A program made the translations under genes and the position numbers. This document shows, piece after piece, positions 6,019-8,183 of a stretch of 8,183 nucleotides of DNA (the first letter of the stretch is position 1; the number at the start of each line of letters is the position of its first letter). A model generated the notes under the pieces. The model ran no database searches, was not told where the DNA came from, and saw only the letters and a program-made list of their open reading frames with translations. This DNA comes from RGIG995 sp045635765. GTDB taxonomy: Bacteria > Bacillota > Clostridia > Oscillospirales > UBA644. The stretch is taken from positions 1 to 8,183 of the forward strand of contig JAZTWH010000091.1 of the NCBI GenBank assembly GCA_045635765.1, written 5' to 3'.

Positions 6019-6729
6019 ATGTTTTTATTCCCTGCCATTGACCTTTATCAAGGGAAAGCCGTCCGCCTGTTGCGGGGGGACTACGATCAGATGACCGTGT
6101 ACAGTCATAATCCTTCCGAAATCGCGGAAAAATTCAAGAAAGCCGGAGCAAAGCACATCCATCTGGTGGATCTAGAAGGTGCCAAAACCGGGCAAACCCC
6201 CAATCTGGAAACCATCAAGACCATCCTTTCCAAAACCGATCTTTTTGCGGAGGTAGGAGGCGGCATCCGAAGCATGGAAGTCATCGACCGCTACCTGGAC
6301 GCAGGCGTCCGCCGGGTTATTTTAGGCACCGCGGCAGTCACCGAAGAAGGCTTTGTGGAGCAAGCGGTGAAGAAGTACGGAGATCAAATCGCCGTGGGGG
6401 TGGACATCAAGGACGGCTGTGTCGCCATTAAGGGTTGGACCGAATCTTCGGGCATCGACGCCTTTTCCTTCTGTGAAAAGATGCAGAAAATCGGCGTCAC
6501 TACCCTGATCTGCACCGATATTTCCAAGGACGGAATGATGCAGGGAACCAATCGGGAGCTGTACCAACGGCTGTCCCGTCAATTTTCCATGAATCTCGTG
6601 GCATCCGGCGGCGTCTCCTCCCTGGACGACGTAAAAGCCCTTTCCCAAATGGGTCTGTACGGTGCCATCGTGGGAAAAGCCTACTACACCGGTGCCATTG
6701 ACTTAAAGGAGGCCATTGCCTTACTATGA
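6019..6729 (+). CDS. hisA: ProFAR isomerase HisA
   Basis: It isomerises ProFAR to PRFAR, an Amadori rearrangement, on a TIM barrel related to HisF by half-barrel duplication. It has 236 residues. The catalytic base and acid are D8 (LFPAIDLYQGKAVRL, 3-17) and D129 (GVDIKDG, 127-133). The phosphate-binding loops are VGGGIRS (79-85) and ASGGVSS (195-201), each closing one half-barrel, and TDISKDGMMQG (166-176) is typical. It is HisA rather than the dual HisA/TrpF enzyme PriA by similarity and context, although PriA-type activity cannot be formally excluded. AAGGAG at 6007-6012 overlaps the upstream stop. The hisA stop overlaps the hisF start as ATGA. Confidence 0.96.
   Translation: MFLFPAIDLYQGKAVRLLRGDYDQMTVYSHNPSEIAEKFKKAGAKHIHLVDLEGAKTGQTPNLETIKTILSKTDLFAEVGGGIRSMEVIDRYLDAGVRRVILGTAAVTEEGFVEQAVKKYGDQIAVGVDIKDGCVAIKGWTESSGIDAFSFCEKMQKIGVTTLICTDISKDGMMQGTNRELYQRLSRQFSMNLVASGGVSSLDDVKALSQMGLYGAIVGKAYYTGAIDLKEAIALL
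6705..6712 (+). promoter_or_regulatory. Distant ribosome binding site for hisF
   Basis: A full AAAGGAGG lies within the end of hisA, 13 nt before the hisF ATG at 6726, against 4-9 nt elsewhere in the operon. The MITKRIIPCLDV start is firmly set by similarity, so the long spacing is real. Because the hisA stop overlaps the hisF start, termination-reinitiation probably supplies most hisF translation (inference). Confidence 0.6.
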
Positions 6730-7484
6730 TCACGAAACGCATAATCCCTTGCTTGGACGTAAAAAACGGAAGAGTGGTCAAGGGCGTCAATTTCCTGGGC
6801 CTTGCAGACGTATCGTCCCCGGTCTCCCTGGCCAAATATTACAGCGACTGCGGGGCGGACGAACTGGTATTTTACGATATTACCGCCTCTTCGGAGGGCC
6901 GGACCCTGTTTACCGACATTCTCACCGAAGTGGCAAGAACCATCTTCATTCCCCTTACCGTAGGGGGCGGAATCAATACCCTGGAGGACTTTGACCGAGT
7001 ATTGAAATGTGGTGCCGACAAGGTCAGCGTCAACTCCGGTGCCATCCGCAACCCGGACCTGATCGGGGCGGCGGCCAAGCGATACGGCGACCAGTGCGTC
7101 GTTCTGTCCGTAGATGTAAAACGAGTGGACGGCGTATTCCGGGTCTTTGCCAAGGGCGGCAGAGAAAACACGGGCATGGAAGCCATCGAATGGATCCAAC
7201 GGGGCGTAAACTCCGGAGCCGGAGAAGTGGTAGTCAACTCCATCGACACCGACGGTGTGAAAGACGGCTTTGACATCGAGATGCTCCAAGCCGTCTCCCG
7301 GGCGGTCAACGTCCCCATTATTGCATCGGGAGGAGCCGGAGGAATCGATCATTTCACCCAGTTGTTCCGGGCCATCCCCACCATAGACGCCGGCTTGGCG
7401 GCCTCCATTTTCCATTTCGGAGAGGTTGCCATCTCCGACCTGAAAGAAGAATTACACGCACAGGGAATCCCTGTAAGGAGATAA
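6726..7484 (+). CDS. hisF: Imidazole glycerol phosphate synthase, cyclase subunit HisF
   Basis: It uses ammonia from HisH to convert PRFAR to imidazole glycerol phosphate plus AICAR, the latter feeding purine synthesis. It has 252 residues and a TIM barrel. The catalytic aspartates are D11 (RIIPCLDVKNGRVVKG, 5-20) and D130 (LSVDVKRVDG, 127-136). Phosphate loops are TVGGGINT (78-85) and ASGGAGG (200-206), and NSIDTDGVKDGFD (171-183) is typical. One oddity lies in the mobile loop after strand 1: the family usually reads LRDxGDP, here it is LADVSSP (26-32), so the usual Arg at 27 is Ala and the GD is SS. The enzyme otherwise looks intact. The start overlaps the hisA stop, and hisIE follows 3 nt later. 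Confidence 0.97.
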   Translation: MITKRIIPCLDVKNGRVVKGVNFLGLADVSSPVSLAKYYSDCGADELVFYDITASSEGRTLFTDILTEVARTIFIPLTVGGGINTLEDFDRVLKCGADKVSVNSGAIRNPDLIGAAAKRYGDQCVVLSVDVKRVDGVFRVFAKGGRENTGMEAIEWIQRGVNSGAGEVVVNSIDTDGVKDGFDIEMLQAVSRAVNVPIIASGGAGGIDHFTQLFRAIPTIDAGLAASIFHFGEVAISDLKEELHAQGIPVRR

Positions 7485-7487
7485 ATT

Positions 7488-8138
7488 ATGATCAACGTAA
7501 ACGAACTGAAATTTGATGAATCGGGCTTGATTCCCGCCATCGTAGTGGATGCAAAGACCAAGGACGTGCTGACGCTGGCGTATATGAATAAAGAAAGCCT
7601 TGAGATCAGCATGAAGGAGGGTCGCACCTGCTTTTGGTCCCGGTCCCGGAAGGAGCTGTGGAGAAAGGGCGAAACCTCGGGGAACTATCAGCATATCGTT
7701 TCCATCACCGCCGATTGCGACAAGGACGCCTTGACGGTTGTGGTGGAAAAGGACGGCCCCGCCTGCCATTTGGGAGAAGAATCCTGCTTCCACAACCCGG
7801 TCTTTGAAAGCCAAGACCGACACGCCTTCTCCCTGCAGTCCCTCATGGCCCTCATCGAAGGCAGAAAAACCGACAAAAAAGAAGGCTCCTACACCACCTA
7901 CCTCTTTGAAAAAGGCATCGACAAAATCCTGAAAAAGGTCGGGGAAGAGTGTACGGAGGTCATCATTGCAGGCAAGGCCGACGACAAAAAGGAAACCGTC
8001 TACGAGATCGCCGATTTGACCTACCACGTGATGGTCATGATGATCGAAATGGGCATCTCCCTGGAAGACATCCACGACGAATTGGCCTCCCGTCACGTCA
8101 TCGACAAAAAAGTCAAGCAAGAAAAAATGACTAACTGA
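7488..8138 (+). CDS. hisIE: Bifunctional phosphoribosyl-AMP cyclohydrolase / phosphoribosyl-ATP pyrophosphatase HisIE
   Basis: This fusion performs steps 2 and 3: PR-ATP to PR-AMP (HisE part), then ring opening to ProFAR (HisI part). Residues 1 to about 112 are HisI, with FWSRSRKELWRKGETSGN (49-66), the metal-binding DCDKDALTV (76-84) and GPACHLGEESCF (90-101). C77, C93 and C100 have the 16- and 7-residue spacing expected for the zinc cysteines. Residues from about 115 to 205 are HisE, a MazG-like all-helical domain, with KKVGEECTEVIIAGK (149-163) and EIADLTYHVMVMM (173-185), whose E/D residues bind Mg2+. TAAGGAG (7474-7480) is 7 nt before the ATG. It is the last gene of the operon. The 216-residue length is normal for the fused form. 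Confidence 0.97.
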   Translation: MINVNELKFDESGLIPAIVVDAKTKDVLTLAYMNKESLEISMKEGRTCFWSRSRKELWRKGETSGNYQHIVSITADCDKDALTVVVEKDGPACHLGEESCFHNPVFESQDRHAFSLQSLMALIEGRKTDKKEGSYTTYLFEKGIDKILKKVGEECTEVIIAGKADDKKETVYEIADLTYHVMVMMIEMGISLEDIHDELASRHVIDKKVKQEKMTN

Positions 8139-8140
8139 CC

Positions 8141-8183
8141 AAAAAAAAGCAACTTTGATGCTACGACGGAACATCAAAGGTGC
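8141..8183 (+). terminator. Probable intrinsic terminator of the his operon (cut by window end)
   Basis: GCAACTTTGATG (8149-8160) pairs with CATCAAAGGTGC (8172-8183): 12 positions with a single A/G mismatch and an 11-nt loop. Eight A residues (8141-8148) flank the 5' arm. A matching T-run would be expected just past the window end, which would complete a bidirectional rho-independent terminator. It begins 2 nt after the hisIE stop. The T-run itself cannot be seen. Confidence 0.72.

Noticed and set aside
6684..7415. Long - strand open frame (243 codons) opposite hisF
   Set aside because: Antisense shadow of hisA/hisF with no recognisable domain and no ribosome binding site.
7452..8177. Long - strand open frame (241 codons) opposite hisIE
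   Set aside because: It would start inside the terminator hairpin and reads as repetitive Val/Phe/Asp/His sequence typical of antisense translation.
1..8183. CRISPR arrays, insertion sequences, tRNA or rRNA genes, phage genes
   Set aside because: No spaced repeat arrays, terminal inverted repeats with a transposase, or RNA gene signatures were seen; the window is almost wholly his coding sequence.

Overview
The window is a complete, tightly packed histidine biosynthesis operon on the + strand, led by a TrpR-family regulator gene. The layout, with a HisZ/short-form HisG pair, a YerC-like regulator, consensus SigA-type promoter elements and strong GGAGG ribosome binding sites, points to a Firmicute, most likely a member of the Clostridia. 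Judged by eye, base composition is moderate (about half G+C) with C/G-rich third codon positions. I cannot name a genus.

Region by region: 1-88 is the cut end of something upstream whose strand I cannot decide. 89-185 is intergenic and carries a TGTAACA direct repeat. 186-214 is a near-perfect promoter with a 7+7 bp palindrome between its -35 and -10 boxes, a good candidate operator. 250-540 encodes the YerC/HisR-like regulator. It is followed by hisZ, hisG, hisD, hisC, hisB (dehydratase only) and hisH, then a small uncharacterised gene resembling the DUF6440 family, then hisA, hisF and a fused hisIE. The window ends in a stem-loop that looks like the operon terminator.

Together the genes take PRPP and ATP to histidine: HisZ+HisG (step 1), HisIE (steps 2 and 3), HisA (4), HisH+HisF (5, imidazole glycerol phosphate plus AICAR), HisB (6), HisC (7) and HisD (last two oxidations). 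The only step with no gene here is histidinol-phosphate phosphatase, which must come from elsewhere in the genome. Neighbouring his genes overlap by 1-8 nt or are 2-4 nt apart, so translation is probably coupled. The exception is the small gene between hisH and hisA, which has 10-nt gaps and its own strong ribosome binding site on each side.

Most of the window is well-understood metabolism. The points worth a second look are the operator in the promoter, the small DUF6440-like gene inside the operon, an unusual HisF active-site loop, the upstream direct repeat and the unresolved left edge.
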